This document shows, piece by piece, positions 17,271 to 26,383 of a DNA stretch of 64,000 nt (the stretch's first letter is position 1; the number at the start of each line of letters is the position of its first letter). The DNA lies in NCBI RefSeq assembly GCF_009757775.1, contig NZ_RHLK01000007.1:61897-125896 (forward strand), given 5' to 3'. Source of the stretch: Paenibacillus lutrae (lineage in GTDB: Bacteria > Bacillota > Bacilli > Paenibacillales > NBRC-103111). A program made the position numbers and the translations under genes. The notes under the pieces were generated by a model, which was given only the letters and a program-made list of their open reading frames with translations, did no database searches and was not told the origin of the DNA.

Positions 17271-17783
17271 GTGAAATATGCGCTTGATAGTGAAAAGGTG
17301 GCTGTGGCGACCCGGGAGATGCTTGAGAAAAGAGGAGTCTCCACTACAGATATCGCAGAATTGACCTTTTTTTTGCAAAAAGATTATTTCGAAACGTTAA
17401 CTCTTGAACAATGTCTTGCAAGCGTCGAAGCCGTACTCGGCAAAAGAGAGGTGCAGAACGCGATCCTGACCGGAATTCAGCTGGACATGCTGGCGGAAGA
17501 AGGCAAGCTGATTTCTCCGCTGCAGGAAATGATCCAGCATGATGAAGGTTTATACGGATGTGACGAAATTCTGGCCCTGTCCATCGTGAATGTATACGGA
17601 AGTATCGGGTTCACGAACTTTGGCTATATTGACAAATTAAAACCCGGCATTCTGAAAAGGCTCAATGATAAAAGCACGTACGAAAAGCATACATTCCTTG
17701 ATGATATCGTCGGAGCCATTGCGGCGGCAGCCAGCTCCCGGATCGCTCACCGCAAACAATCGGAGGCGGAGCAAATCTTATAA
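17271..17783 (+). CDS. Phosphatidylglycerophosphatase A family protein (YutG-like)
   Basis: 170 aa, GTG start after 'GGAGGAGAG'. It carries the PgpA-family features 'GCDEILALSIVNVYGSIGF' and 'TNFGYIDKLKPG', as in Bacillus YutG, and matches those soluble-looking homologues in length. The family dephosphorylates phosphatidylglycerophosphate to phosphatidylglycerol, although the Bacillus branch lacks the obvious membrane helices of E. coli PgpA, so the real substrate is less certain. It is monocistronic, with a strong terminator directly after. Confidence 0.8.
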   Translation: MKYALDSEKVAVATREMLEKRGVSTTDIAELTFFLQKDYFETLTLEQCLASVEAVLGKREVQNAILTGIQLDMLAEEGKLISPLQEMIQHDEGLYGCDEILALSIVNVYGSIGFTNFGYIDKLKPGILKRLNDKSTYEKHTFLDDIVGAIAAAASSRIAHRKQSEAEQIL

Positions 17784-17810
17784 TTCACTGCAGCCTGCGG
17801 GATGCACAAA

Positions 17811-17859
17811 AGAACCTTACAGAACCACTTGAATAAGTGATTCTGTAAGGTTCTTTTTA
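17811..17859. terminator. Strong terminator after the pgpA-like gene
   Basis: 20-bp arms (17811-17830 and 17835-17854) with one mismatch and a GAAT loop, then TTTTT. Confidence 0.9.
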
Positions 17860-17924
17860 ATCAAGTAACCGTACGTACTTTAATAATTTCCGTCCAGTAT
17901 CATCCATGAAGAGCGGAGCATTTC

Positions 17925-18914
17925 TTAAGCCGAGTAGACGGTCATGCCGCCGGCTTCTCCCGCACGGACACGTCCGCCCAACTCCAGGCGGACCGTGTGG
18001 GCGATGGTCTCGGCCATCGCGAAGCGCAGCTGGTGCAGCGACAGACGGTCGCCGAACGTCGCACGGCACAGCTCGTATGCGGTCATCGGCTGCCCGCGCA
18101 GCTTCTCCGTCATGCTCGCCAGCCGCTCCTCATGGTGGCGGATCAGCTCCAGCGCCCTTTCGCTGAAGCCCGCGAAAGGATCGCGATGGCCTGGATAAGC
18201 CATTCGGACCTTGAGCTTGCCTATCTCTTCCAGGCTGCTCAAATACGCGCCGAGCGGGTCCGCTTCCACGCCGGGCATGAAGCTGATGTTCGGCGTGATC
18301 CGCGGCAGCACATGGTCGCCGCAGAAGATTTCTTCCGCCCCCGCGTCGTAGAAGCAGAGATGCCCCGCCGCATGTCCCGGCGTCTCGATCGCTTCGTACT
18401 CCGCATCTCCGAGGCGGACGCGGTCACCGGGCCGCAGCGCCGTCATCGACGGCTGCGGCGATACAAGCGGGACGAAGCTGTCCATATGCTTCGTCAGCTG
18501 TTCGCACAGCGCGGCATCCATGCCGTGCTGTGCGAACAAATCCGTGAGCAGCCGCGTCATCGGCTGCCCGGGCCCCCACAGGAGCGCAGCTTGCTCTATA
18601 CCGGTTTCCGACAAGTAAACCGGCGCATCCGTGCGCTCCTGCAGCCACCCCGCCATCCCGTAATGGTCGGGATGGTGGTGGGTCAATACGACCTGCCCGA
18701 TGCGGTCGTACGGGATGCCCAGCTGCGGAAGAACGGTGGTCCACAGTTCTTCCGCAGCTTCCGTGCGCAGTCCGGGGTCCAGGATCGTGACCCCGCCGGC
18801 GCTGCCTTGCAGCACGTAGCTGTTGACCCAGCGCAGCGGGAACGGCAGCGGAACCTTGACCTGCCACAATCCGCGGCGGAGCTCCTTCACGGGTGCAGAT
18901 GCCGGTGTGTTCAT
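17925..18914 (-). CDS. MBL-fold metallo-hydrolase
   Basis: 329 aa. The zinc motif 'LTHHHPDHYGMAG' near residue 78 is the HxHxDH signature; further ligands are seen in 'ETPGHAAGHLCFYD' and 'FCGDHVLP'. The length and helical C-terminal part fit the RNase-Z/glyoxalase-II-like group of soluble hydrolases that act on thioesters or phosphodiesters. Its ATG overlaps the TGA of the upstream methyltransferase (ATGA), so the two are translated together. The G+C content is visibly high for the window. The substrate is unknown. Confidence 0.88.
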   Translation of the reverse strand: MNTPASAPVKELRRGLWQVKVPLPFPLRWVNSYVLQGSAGGVTILDPGLRTEAAEELWTTVLPQLGIPYDRIGQVVLTHHHPDHYGMAGWLQERTDAPVYLSETGIEQAALLWGPGQPMTRLLTDLFAQHGMDAALCEQLTKHMDSFVPLVSPQPSMTALRPGDRVRLGDAEYEAIETPGHAAGHLCFYDAGAEEIFCGDHVLPRITPNISFMPGVEADPLGAYLSSLEEIGKLKVRMAYPGHRDPFAGFSERALELIRHHEERLASMTEKLRGQPMTAYELCRATFGDRLSLHQLRFAMAETIAHTVRLELGGRVRAGEAGGMTVYSA

Positions 18915-19660
18915 TGCGGCACGCTCCCTGTCCGGCTGCCTACAAAGATCATCCGGGCTGAAGTCTCTGGCTCGTAAGCACTGCCGTCATAACCGCCATA
19001 CACATGGTCGACTCTCAAACCGGCTTCTTCAAGCATCTTCAGGAAAGCATCCCGCTCGTACAGCCGGACTTGTTCGGAATAGTCCCGCTCGCCATGCTCT
19101 TCGTCCTGGATCGAAATTTTTTTGCGCACATACCCGTCTTCTATGTATCTCGTTTCTTCTATACGCTGTCCTTCTTCTTCACGCAGAGAATGCGGAACCA
19201 GATTCTGCTTTACAAAGTCCGGATTCAGGAAGTCAATAATAAACCGGCCTCCGGGCTTGAGCAGCCGCGCAATCTCTCCCGGGACGCGCCCGTTCTCCTG
19301 GTCATTCTCGAAATAACCGAAAGAAGTGAACAGATTGACGACCGCGTCGAAAGTGCGGTCCACCGGCACACAGCGCATATCTCCCTGCATCCAGGCGACG
19401 CGGCCTTCCTGATCCTGTTTGCGTGCTTCCTCCAGCAGGACTTCCGACAGGTCCACCCCTGTCACGTTGTAGCCCAAATCAGCCAGCGCCAGCGAATGAC
19501 GGCCCATGCCGCAGCACAAATCAAGTACTTCAGCGCCCTTGGGCAGATCCAGCCAGTCGATCATTTTTTTAACCTCCGCATAAGCCCCCTCAAAATTACG
19601 GTGTTTGTACACTAGCAAATAGTCTTTGCCGAAGCTTCTGCGGAACCATTCTTCGTTCAA
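18911..19660 (-). CDS. Class I SAM-dependent methyltransferase
   Basis: 249 aa, TTG start at 19660. SAM-binding motif I 'VLDLCCGMGRHSLALADLG' near residue 45, acidic motif II 'VTGVDLSE', and 'FTSFGYFENDQENGRV' downstream. It belongs to the soluble Methyltransf_11/25 group. It overlaps the MBL hydrolase gene by 4 bp, and the pair is a stable operon. The target, small molecule or otherwise, cannot be read from sequence. Confidence 0.88.
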   Translation of the reverse strand: MNEEWFRRSFGKDYLLVYKHRNFEGAYAEVKKMIDWLDLPKGAEVLDLCCGMGRHSLALADLGYNVTGVDLSEVLLEEARKQDQEGRVAWMQGDMRCVPVDRTFDAVVNLFTSFGYFENDQENGRVPGEIARLLKPGGRFIIDFLNPDFVKQNLVPHSLREEEGQRIEETRYIEDGYVRKKISIQDEEHGERDYSEQVRLYERDAFLKMLEEAGLRVDHVYGGYDGSAYEPETSARMIFVGSRTGSVPQ

Positions 19661-19701
19661 ATTCTCATCCCCGTTTCTCTGTGATTAAGTCCATCTCCCG
19701 C

Positions 19702-20652
19702 TTAATCGAACCACCCTTTACGTTTAAACCAATAAAACATCATAGCGGCCACTGCCAGCATAACTCCAAGCACAATAAAGTAACCGGACTGCCAGTGAAG
19801 CTCCGGCATATTGTCAAAATTCATTCCATAAATTCCAGCCATGAAGGTCAGCGGCATAAAAATCGTCGTAATTACCGTCAAGGTTTTCATAATATTATTC
19901 ATCCGGTATGAGTTCAGAGAAACGAAATTCTCCCGCATATCCGCCGTCGTATCCCGGACGGAATCTATCATTTCCGATAGTTTTAAGAGGTGATCGTGAA
20001 TATCCGAGAAATAAACATGCTGCTCTTTGATGTGCGGAATCCTCTCCGAACTTAAGACCCGGTAGAGCAAATCTCTCATCGGTACAATGGTGCGCCTGAG
20101 CTGGACAAGCTTAGTCCGAATGTCAAAGACGCGCCTCATCAGCGTATGGATGGAGTTGCCTTTCTGATCGGAATCGAATTCGTTCATTTCATCTTCAAGC
20201 TTATGCACACTCGGAAAAAAATCATCCACCAGTTTGTCCATAATCAGGTACGCCCCGAAGGACGCCCCCTTGTCCCAATAGGCCGCGTTCTGTTGGAACT
20301 TGCGCCAGGCCCCGTCAATCTCCTTCAGTTTCGTAAAATGAAACGATACCAGAAACTTTGGCGCCAGAAAAAGATCGACCTCATATGCAGCCAGTGTCGA
20401 GGGATGAATAGAATGCAGGACAAAAAAGTGTACGTCCCCGTAATGATCCAGCTTGGGTCTCTGGAGCCGGTGCATGCAGTCTTCCACAGCAAGCGGATGA
20501 AAATGAAAATGCCGGTCCAGCAAGAGAGCCTCTTCCTCCGTAGGGCAGTCAAAGTCTACCCAGTACCACTCTATATGATCTTGATCCAGTTCATCCAAAG
20601 GAAGGTCGAAGAGCAGCTCCATGCTGCGTGTAACAGCCATTGTGCGGATCAT
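19702..20652 (-). CDS. corA: CorA-family magnesium transporter
   Basis: 316 aa from ATG at 20652, chosen because 'TGAGGAG' lies just upstream of it; TTG at 20673 is the alternative. There is a long cytoplasmic N-terminal domain ('VEDCMHRLQRPK'), a helical stalk, then two C-terminal membrane helices with the signature 'YGMNFDNMPEL' between them and a basic tail 'WFKRKGW'. It forms pentameric Mg2+/Co2+ channels in the inner membrane. It stands alone; no Mg-sensing leader was recognised in the 110 bp upstream. Confidence 0.92.
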   Translation of the reverse strand: MIRTMAVTRSMELLFDLPLDELDQDHIEWYWVDFDCPTEEEALLLDRHFHFHPLAVEDCMHRLQRPKLDHYGDVHFFVLHSIHPSTLAAYEVDLFLAPKFLVSFHFTKLKEIDGAWRKFQQNAAYWDKGASFGAYLIMDKLVDDFFPSVHKLEDEMNEFDSDQKGNSIHTLMRRVFDIRTKLVQLRRTIVPMRDLLYRVLSSERIPHIKEQHVYFSDIHDHLLKLSEMIDSVRDTTADMRENFVSLNSYRMNNIMKTLTVITTIFMPLTFMAGIYGMNFDNMPELHWQSGYFIVLGVMLAVAAMMFYWFKRKGWFD

Positions 20653-20763
20653 AGCGCTCCTCATTTCATTCAAAATCTCTTATACAAAATTTTGAAAACA
20701 TTTCTATTATCGTATCATGTTTCATTAGGAAACAAAACCGATAAACCACTTCTTTATTACGCC

Positions 20764-21657
20764 TTAACATTCAGGTTTAAACAGCCATTCCCTGGAAAAT
20801 CTCAGCCACTCCCTGGCAGCGAAAGAAAGGTATCCATCCTTGCGCCAGATCATTGCCAGATGCCACTGTATGCTCGGGGACACCAGAGTAATGTCTACGA
20901 CTTTCGCAGGGTCAAGCCTCCGGCAAATAGTTTCGGGCAGCAGCGCTACACCCAGACCCGCACCGGCCATGGCGCTCAGGAAGTCCCACTGTGAGCTCTC
21001 ATAGATAATATCCGGTTTGAATCCGGCCTGAATGCACGCCTGCGGTATTCTTTCATATAGAGTAAAGTCCTCCTGGAACATGAGAAAAGGTTCGCGGCTC
21101 AGCTCGGCCAGGCGTACGGATTTCCGGTTCGCGAGCCGGTGCTCCTTGTGAACCACCAGCCGCAGTTCTTCTTTGACAAAAGAAAACTGGTCGAACTTCA
21201 GCGGATCAACGGGAAGAACCGCAACGCCAAGATCCAGGCTGCCATTCTCGACTTCCTGCTCCACCGTCCGCCCTCCCTCCTCGATTAGACGGATGCCGAT
21301 CCCCGGATACAGACGGTGGAAGGCCGCGATCAGCTCCGGGAAGAACGGAGCCCCGATCATCGGAGGCAGACCTATGCGGATCTGCCCCTTGCGCATCGAC
21401 ACGACATCCCCCAACTGGACGGACAGCTGTTCTACGGAACGGACGATCTGCTGCGCCTGCGCCAAAACGGCTTCGCCCGCGTCAGTCAGCACGATTTGAC
21501 GGGATGACCTGTCGAACAGATCGACCCCCAGCTCCTCTTCCAGCGTACGGATCATTTTGCTGATCGTCGGCTGCGTTACATGGAGCGCTTCAGCCGCTTT
21601 CGTAAAGCTGCGGCGTTTGGCCGTCTCCAGAAAATATTGCAGGTGACGAACGTCCAT
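20764..21657 (-). CDS. LysR-family regulator, CidR-like
   Basis: About 298 aa from ATG at 21657 behind 'AGGAG'. The N-terminal winged helix 'MDVRHLQYFLETAKRRSFTK' and 'LHVTQPTISKMIRTLEEELG' is classic LysR; the effector domain follows. It is divergent from lrgA/lrgB, the arrangement of cidR with cidABC in Bacillus/Staphylococcus, where the regulator responds to acetate and excess glucose. That role is inferred from context. Confidence 0.88.
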   Translation of the reverse strand: MDVRHLQYFLETAKRRSFTKAAEALHVTQPTISKMIRTLEEELGVDLFDRSSRQIVLTDAGEAVLAQAQQIVRSVEQLSVQLGDVVSMRKGQIRIGLPPMIGAPFFPELIAAFHRLYPGIGIRLIEEGGRTVEQEVENGSLDLGVAVLPVDPLKFDQFSFVKEELRLVVHKEHRLANRKSVRLAELSREPFLMFQEDFTLYERIPQACIQAGFKPDIIYESSQWDFLSAMAGAGLGVALLPETICRRLDPAKVVDITLVSPSIQWHLAMIWRKDGYLSFAAREWLRFSREWLFKPEC

Positions 21658-21788
21658 GAGTATTTTCTCCTTTGCTGCATACGTTGTTACCCCTTCCATA
21701 GAGAAAAGGAATGAAAGCCATTCGATATATGTATTTTACCTATCTAATTCCCGGAAGTATACTCATGGAACAGGAAGGGGTTTTCCGG

Positions 21789-22199
21789 ATGACACAAGGA
21801 TGGAAAGTACTACAACCGCTGACCCGAACGATCAGTCAAATTGCTCTTTTGTTCGGCTTTGCTTATTTCGGCAGCCTGCTGTCGAAGGTGCTGCATCTCC
21901 CGGTACCCGGCAGTATTGTAGGCATTGCACTAGTATTTGCCGCTCTGCATTTGGGCTGGGTGCGGCTGGAGTGGATTGAACAAGGAGCGGATTATCTCCT
22001 CTCGAAGCTGCTGTTATTTTTCGTGCCGCCTGCGGTCGGCATTCTGGAATATAAAGAAATGTTCACCATGTCGGGAAGCCGGTATGTGCTGATTATCATT
22101 GTCAGCACGTTCGCCGTCATGGCCAGCACGGGCCTGGTAGCCGAATTTATAGGAAAGCGCCGCGGTACGAAAGCCGAGAAGGAGGATGCCGCAGCATGA
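21789..22199 (+). CDS. lrgA: CidA/LrgA-family membrane protein
   Basis: About 136 aa from ATG at 21789 after 'AGGAAGGGG'; earlier in-frame ATGs at 21711 and 21765 exist. Four hydrophobic helices with the family motif 'LHLPVPGSIVGIALVF' and 'LLLFFVPPAVGILEY'. LrgA/CidA are holin-like proteins that with LrgB/CidB affect autolysis, and in several Firmicutes act in pyruvate movement. The stop overlaps the lrgB start by 4 bp. Confidence 0.9.
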   Translation: MTQGWKVLQPLTRTISQIALLFGFAYFGSLLSKVLHLPVPGSIVGIALVFAALHLGWVRLEWIEQGADYLLSKLLLFFVPPAVGILEYKEMFTMSGSRYVLIIIVSTFAVMASTGLVAEFIGKRRGTKAEKEDAAA

Positions 22200-22879
22200 A
22201 TGCTACCGGACTAATTTATTTAATCGTTACCATAGCGGTATTCTGGGGAGCGAATAAGCTGTACCAGCGTACGCGCAAAGCTTATCTGACCCCGCTGCTC
22301 GTAGCGCCTGTGCTGCTGATGGCTATGCTGTACTTCACCGGCACGCCGGTTGAAGTATATAGCGGCGGCACCCGCCCGCTTACCGAACTGCTGCAGCCGG
22401 CGACGGTGGCCTTCGCCATCCCGCTGTACCGCCAGTTCAAGCTCCTCCGCAAGCACGCGGTGGTGCTCGTAACCGGCGTCCTGTGCGGTTCGGTGGTCGC
22501 TGTGCTGACCTCGGTCCTGCCTGCGGGGTGGATCCATGCGAGCCCGCAGATGATCGAGAGCGTCGCGCCGCGGTCGATCACCACTCCGATCGCGATGGAG
22601 ATATCGCGGTCGCTCGGCGGTATTCCCTCGATCACCGCAGTCTTCGTGGTGATCACCGGCGTCTGCGGCTCGATCATCGGGCCGCTGGTCATCCGCTCGC
22701 TGCATATACGCAGCGGCATATCCCGCGGCCTGCTGCTCGGCATGGGCGCCCACGGGGCCGGCACGAGCAAAGCCCGCGAGCTCGGCAGCGAGGAAGGCGC
22801 CGTCGCCAGCGTCGCGATGATTCTCGCCGCGCTGTTCACGCTGGGGCTGATCCAGCCGATGATGGCGCCGTTCTCGTAA
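22196..22879 (+). CDS. lrgB: LrgB/CidB-family membrane protein
   Basis: 227 aa, overlapping lrgA by ATGA. Six or more membrane helices; the conserved region 'APRSITTPIAMEISRSLGG' and 'GAHGAGTSKARELGSEEGA' is diagnostic for LrgB. It acts with the preceding LrgA protein in the inner membrane. The second half of the gene is markedly G+C rich. The likely transcript end is the hairpin at 23154-23196. Confidence 0.92.
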   Translation: MNATGLIYLIVTIAVFWGANKLYQRTRKAYLTPLLVAPVLLMAMLYFTGTPVEVYSGGTRPLTELLQPATVAFAIPLYRQFKLLRKHAVVLVTGVLCGSVVAVLTSVLPAGWIHASPQMIESVAPRSITTPIAMEISRSLGGIPSITAVFVVITGVCGSIIGPLVIRSLHIRSGISRGLLLGMGAHGAGTSKARELGSEEGAVASVAMILAALFTLGLIQPMMAPFS

Positions 22880-23153
22880 GCGGCGCTGAACGGCATGGCG
22901 CCGCTGTGCAGCCTTTCCGAGAGGATCAGCCGCTGCACAGCAAGTGCAGATGATCTTCCAGTGCCGGGATCTCTTTGGGAGGTCGGTCACTGCTGTTGTG
23001 AGTGCATAAGCGGCGGGGTGTTCTGATGGCGGGACACGGAGCGCTGGTACATGAAGTTTTATTTCCTATAGGTATCTCAGAACCACACTCTAAACACTGC
23101 TAATAGCCGTTTGCTGTATGTTTTTTTGTAACAAAGTAATAAGCTCTTTACCT

Positions 23154-23196
23154 AAAAGACTTCCCTATCCACCTGAGTGGGTACGGAAGTCTTTTT
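23154..23196 (+). terminator. Terminator after lrgB
   Basis: AAAAGACTTCC pairs with GGAAGTCTTTT, with an inner CCAC/GTGG stem, followed by T. The 270 bp before it hold nothing recognisable. Confidence 0.8.
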
Positions 23197-23216
23197 GAGG
23201 TTAGGGTTCGGTTATG

Positions 23217-23411
23217 CAGTTCACGGTTCAAGAGTTCACAGTTTCATAAGTTCATGGTTTAAGGTCTCATAGTTTATGGTTTATGGTTTATGGTTTATGG
23301 TTTATGGTTTATGGTTTATGGTTTATGGTTCACGGTTCATGTTTCATGTTTCATGTTTCAAGGCTCATGAGTTAGTATTTCATGGCTCACAGTTCCATAA
23401 GTTCATGGTTT
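23217..23411. repeat. Heptamer repeat array (TTTATGG)
   Basis: The core at 23270-23330 is an uninterrupted run of about eight TTTATGG units. On both sides it decays into relatives such as TTCACGG, TTCATGT and TTCATAAG. The array sits between the lrgB terminator and the 3' end of the beta-amylase gene. The short open frame across the core (Met/Val/Tyr/Gly/Leu/Trp repeats) has no ribosome site. Confidence 0.9.
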
Positions 23412-23491
23412 CATGTGCTCCTGGGAGTCCCAGTATTCCAATTATCCATACGTTTACTTTAATCTATCCAAGCTCATGAAACTTCCGGCAT

Positions 23492-25186
23492 CTAGGAGGC
23501 TTTAGCCGTTAAAGCACCTGTCGGAGCTCCCGCCGTTATTTTACCCGCTGCCCCGTTGGTTCCGGGTGTATAGGTGTAGGTTCCCTTGTTAAAGAAGTAA
23601 TTGGCGGCGTTGTTGCTGTCCCAGCTGCTACTGCCGTCGTTAAAACAAGCTTCCAATTGGGCGGCCGATCCGATAGGGAGCGTAATTTTGGCATAACCGC
23701 TGACTTCCGAGTCATTCATTCGTACTCCCGGAACATTCGTCCATGTTCCGCCTGCGGGGCGATAGTGAATGTAAGGCGTACTGAAGCCTTTCTTGTAATA
23801 CAGCGTTACAGATCCGGTTGTGCCGTCAGCCGGTTTGGCATGAGTGATCACATACTGTTTGAAATTAGCCATTTCCCCTGTGACGGAACCGTCCGGATTG
23901 ACCACGTTAGCCAGACGAAGCAGCGTAAATCCGCTGTAGCCGTATTTCGTAATCTTATCTTCAATCTTCTTGAAAGCGGCAGTGCCCGATGCCGGGAGAG
24001 CATTTTCTCCGTTAAGGCGTACTCCTTTGGCTCTGGCAATAGCCGAGACTTGATCGACCAGCGTAGAAGGCATGGAATAGTTCGGCGCCGAACCGCTGTC
24101 GGACATTTCCAGACAAGTGAAGGTCAAATCCAGGTTGTTGTCTTTAAATTTCTGAATAAGCCGGTTGTAATCATAATACCCTGCTGCCTGTTCCGCGCTG
24201 TGCGGCATGGAAGGACTCGTCATCTGCCAGTGCACCCCGGATACTTTGGCACCGATCGGTACGCCGAATACCGGGTCCAAACTTTTGTGAGCTGCGCTGC
24301 CGATGACCCCGAGATGATTTTCCAGAACGCTCTGGTACCAGGACAAAAAATCTTTGCCGTAGGCCGTCTTATATCCGCCTCCCGTGTAGAAACCGTCTCC
24401 GTCACCCGGAGGATTAATCTGGCTTGCTTTCGTTAAGCTAAGTCCCCATGCCTGATTGACTCCGCTTAGTGATCCGTATTTGGCCAGCATGGCTTGACGG
24501 AATGCATTCTTCGCCGTTTCCGTATACGTCTGGAATTTACCTCTCGAAGGATAGCTCCAACCCGCCGCCGCATTATAGGATGGGAACCGGAGCTCTCCGG
24601 CTGGGCCCCCGCTCAAATAAATTTTGGGAATAATCGCTTTATATGTAGCAAAATTAGCTGCAAAAGAACTGTACAGCTCCGTGTACTGCTTACCGGTCCC
24701 GCTCCAGAAGGGCGATACGGCCTCATTGTTGACATAGCCGGTTTCGTTCTTGAACTGCATTTCATCCGCGGTTCCTTTGCTCCACAACCAGTTCGGAAGC
24801 GGAATATTGCAGTCGTCACCCACGTTGCCTCCGCATTTATGAGTCGAGAGAATAGGAACCCATTTCAGGCCCACTTCTTGTACGGCACTCGCATAGGTCT
24901 TGTAGTAGCTCCAGTCAAACTGGTTATCTCCTGCGCTTTCGACCATTCCCCACCAGACATCGGTTGTAATGGCGTACACTCCGTTACTTTTCAAAGTACG
25001 CAGCTGGTTCTTGAACGCATTCCAATCCGTTACTTTGGTCAAAGGCCCCATCACCGAAGCCTGAAAATCATTGGCTGGCGCCGCTTCCGTCTTCACGGTT
25101 CCGAAACCCAGAACGGAAGCAACAATAAGAATGAGGCTCAGAAGCTGCAAAGCGGCTTTTTTTAATTCTTTTGTGGTTGCTGCCAT
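23492..25186 (-). CDS. Secreted beta-amylase (GH14) with CBM25-like domain
   Basis: About 564 aa from ATG at 25186 with 'AAAGGGTG' upstream. A signal peptide ends near 'KTEAAPA'. The GH14 domain spans about 35-450, with the conserved 'HKCGGNVGDDCNIPLP' loop, acid residue in 'GPAGELRFPSY' and base in 'LNGENAL'. The C-terminal 95 residues ('YYKKGFSTPYIHYRP', 'FNDGSSSWDSNNAANYFF') match the starch-binding module CBM25. The enzyme releases maltose from starch ends outside the cell. A perfect cre site lies 83 bp upstream of the start, so glucose repression through CcpA is expected. Confidence 0.95.
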   Translation of the reverse strand: MAATTKELKKAALQLLSLILIVASVLGFGTVKTEAAPANDFQASVMGPLTKVTDWNAFKNQLRTLKSNGVYAITTDVWWGMVESAGDNQFDWSYYKTYASAVQEVGLKWVPILSTHKCGGNVGDDCNIPLPNWLWSKGTADEMQFKNETGYVNNEAVSPFWSGTGKQYTELYSSFAANFATYKAIIPKIYLSGGPAGELRFPSYNAAAGWSYPSRGKFQTYTETAKNAFRQAMLAKYGSLSGVNQAWGLSLTKASQINPPGDGDGFYTGGGYKTAYGKDFLSWYQSVLENHLGVIGSAAHKSLDPVFGVPIGAKVSGVHWQMTSPSMPHSAEQAAGYYDYNRLIQKFKDNNLDLTFTCLEMSDSGSAPNYSMPSTLVDQVSAIARAKGVRLNGENALPASGTAAFKKIEDKITKYGYSGFTLLRLANVVNPDGSVTGEMANFKQYVITHAKPADGTTGSVTLYYKKGFSTPYIHYRPAGGTWTNVPGVRMNDSEVSGYAKITLPIGSAAQLEACFNDGSSSWDSNNAANYFFNKGTYTYTPGTNGAAGKITAGAPTGALTAKAS

Positions 25187-25268
25187 TGTATGCACCCTTT
25201 CTTGTTTAATATATCCCACTTACTACTATAGGATCATCGAGCCGGAAGTATGAATTCTCTCCTTTTGT

Positions 25269-25282
25269 TGAAATCGCTCACA
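25269..25282. promoter_or_regulatory. Perfect cre site upstream of the beta-amylase gene
   Basis: TGAAATCGCTCACA fits the CcpA consensus TGWAANCGNTNWCA at all 14 positions. It is 83-96 bp from the start codon, in the promoter zone. Confidence 0.75.
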
Positions 25283-25473
25283 ATTAAATATATGAAAATG
25301 GAGGGGTTCAGAACGACCTCTTCAATTGTGGAACTAGTGGATAATTTTGTGGAAATTCCTGAACTCCTTTTTTTCGTAACAAAAAAAAGCATCCGGTAAA
25401 GACGTGTTGTTACACACTCTTACTCACATGCTCTTCTCTCGAATGGGTTAGTGGGTTATACATCTTCTATTTG

Positions 25474-26199
25474 TTATTTCTCTGTCAGGTTCAGATAGTA
25501 GTTTTGCAGACTCAGCCAGGCGCTTAGATCCTCGTAGCCTTTGGCATCCCGCGTACCTGCCTCCAGGTCGGGCTTCTCCGCTTTTACGACGGTATAGACA
25601 TATTGCCCGCTCTGTTTAAGCACTGCGCCTGCGCCCGGCTCCGTTTTCTTCTTCTCCCAATCCGCCGCCTTGTAGACTTCAATTCTAGCGATCTCATCAT
25701 GCAGCCGATGGACATTCTCATCCTGAATCATGTACTGCACGAACACAACGGATTGCACCCGCTTATCCAAACTGCTGTCTTCTTGAATGGTTTTCAAATT
25801 CTCATCCGACAAAATGTCCAATCTAAGATTGTGAACCCAGGCAGGTACTTGAAAGGTATATCCGTATTGATTCAGAACTTCTGCCTCATCTTCACTAACT
25901 GTTATGTAAGGGCTGTCTGTAAGCGTAACACGATTGTTCGCGCCGTCCCATGAAACTTCCATATCCAGCGAATTTGCAATAGATCTTGCCGGCAGATAGG
26001 TGTTCCCTTCGTACGTGATCGGCTGCAGAACATTACCCTGCTCATCTTTCATCACGGAGACAATTCCGTTCACTTCCACTTGCAGAGACTTGTTCAAATA
26101 AGCCTGAATGACGTCCAGATTCGATGCTGCATAAGCTCCGACCGATGCTCCGACTAACAAGGCGGCGCTAAGGCCCCCTGCAAGGATCCATTTTTTCAT
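25474..26199 (-). CDS. Secreted copper-amine-oxidase stalk-domain protein
   Basis: 241 aa. The signal peptide 'WILAGGLSAALLVGASVGAYA' region (about residues 4-24) is followed by an N-terminal stalk domain: 'LQPITYEGNTYLPARSIANSL' is the hallmark of this domain, widespread in Paenibacillus secreted proteins. The remaining 120 residues are charged and of no known fold. It is likely cell-wall associated. It shares no operon with the beta-amylase gene (290 bp gap). Function is unknown. Confidence 0.8.
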   Translation of the reverse strand: MKKWILAGGLSAALLVGASVGAYAASNLDVIQAYLNKSLQVEVNGIVSVMKDEQGNVLQPITYEGNTYLPARSIANSLDMEVSWDGANNRVTLTDSPYITVSEDEAEVLNQYGYTFQVPAWVHNLRLDILSDENLKTIQEDSSLDKRVQSVVFVQYMIQDENVHRLHDEIARIEVYKAADWEKKKTEPGAGAVLKQSGQYVYTVVKAEKPDLEAGTRDAKGYEDLSAWLSLQNYYLNLTEK

Positions 26200-26312
26200 A
26201 GGTACAGCTAGCCTCCTCTTTACTACCTTTCTTCATTTTACATTTTTAATAGAAAAGAGTAGTTACAGACAATTAACAATTGGATGCCTGAGGAAGACTT
26301 GCAGGCAAACAC

Positions 26313-26341
26313 AAAAGCCCTCCCCCGTCAGGGGGAAGGCC
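26313..26341 (-). terminator. Terminator of the SLH/Ig-repeat gene
   Basis: CCTTCCCCC and GGGGGAGGG around a 4-nt loop, followed by CTTTTG on the minus strand. Confidence 0.85.
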
Positions 26342-26383
26342 GGAGCTGACTACGTGATGCAATTGCCGGAATAGATCGGTTCC

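Noticed and set aside
23276..23479. 67-codon frame of Met/Val/Tyr/Gly/Leu/Trp repeats
   Set aside because: Direct translation of the TTTATGG heptamers with no translation signal.
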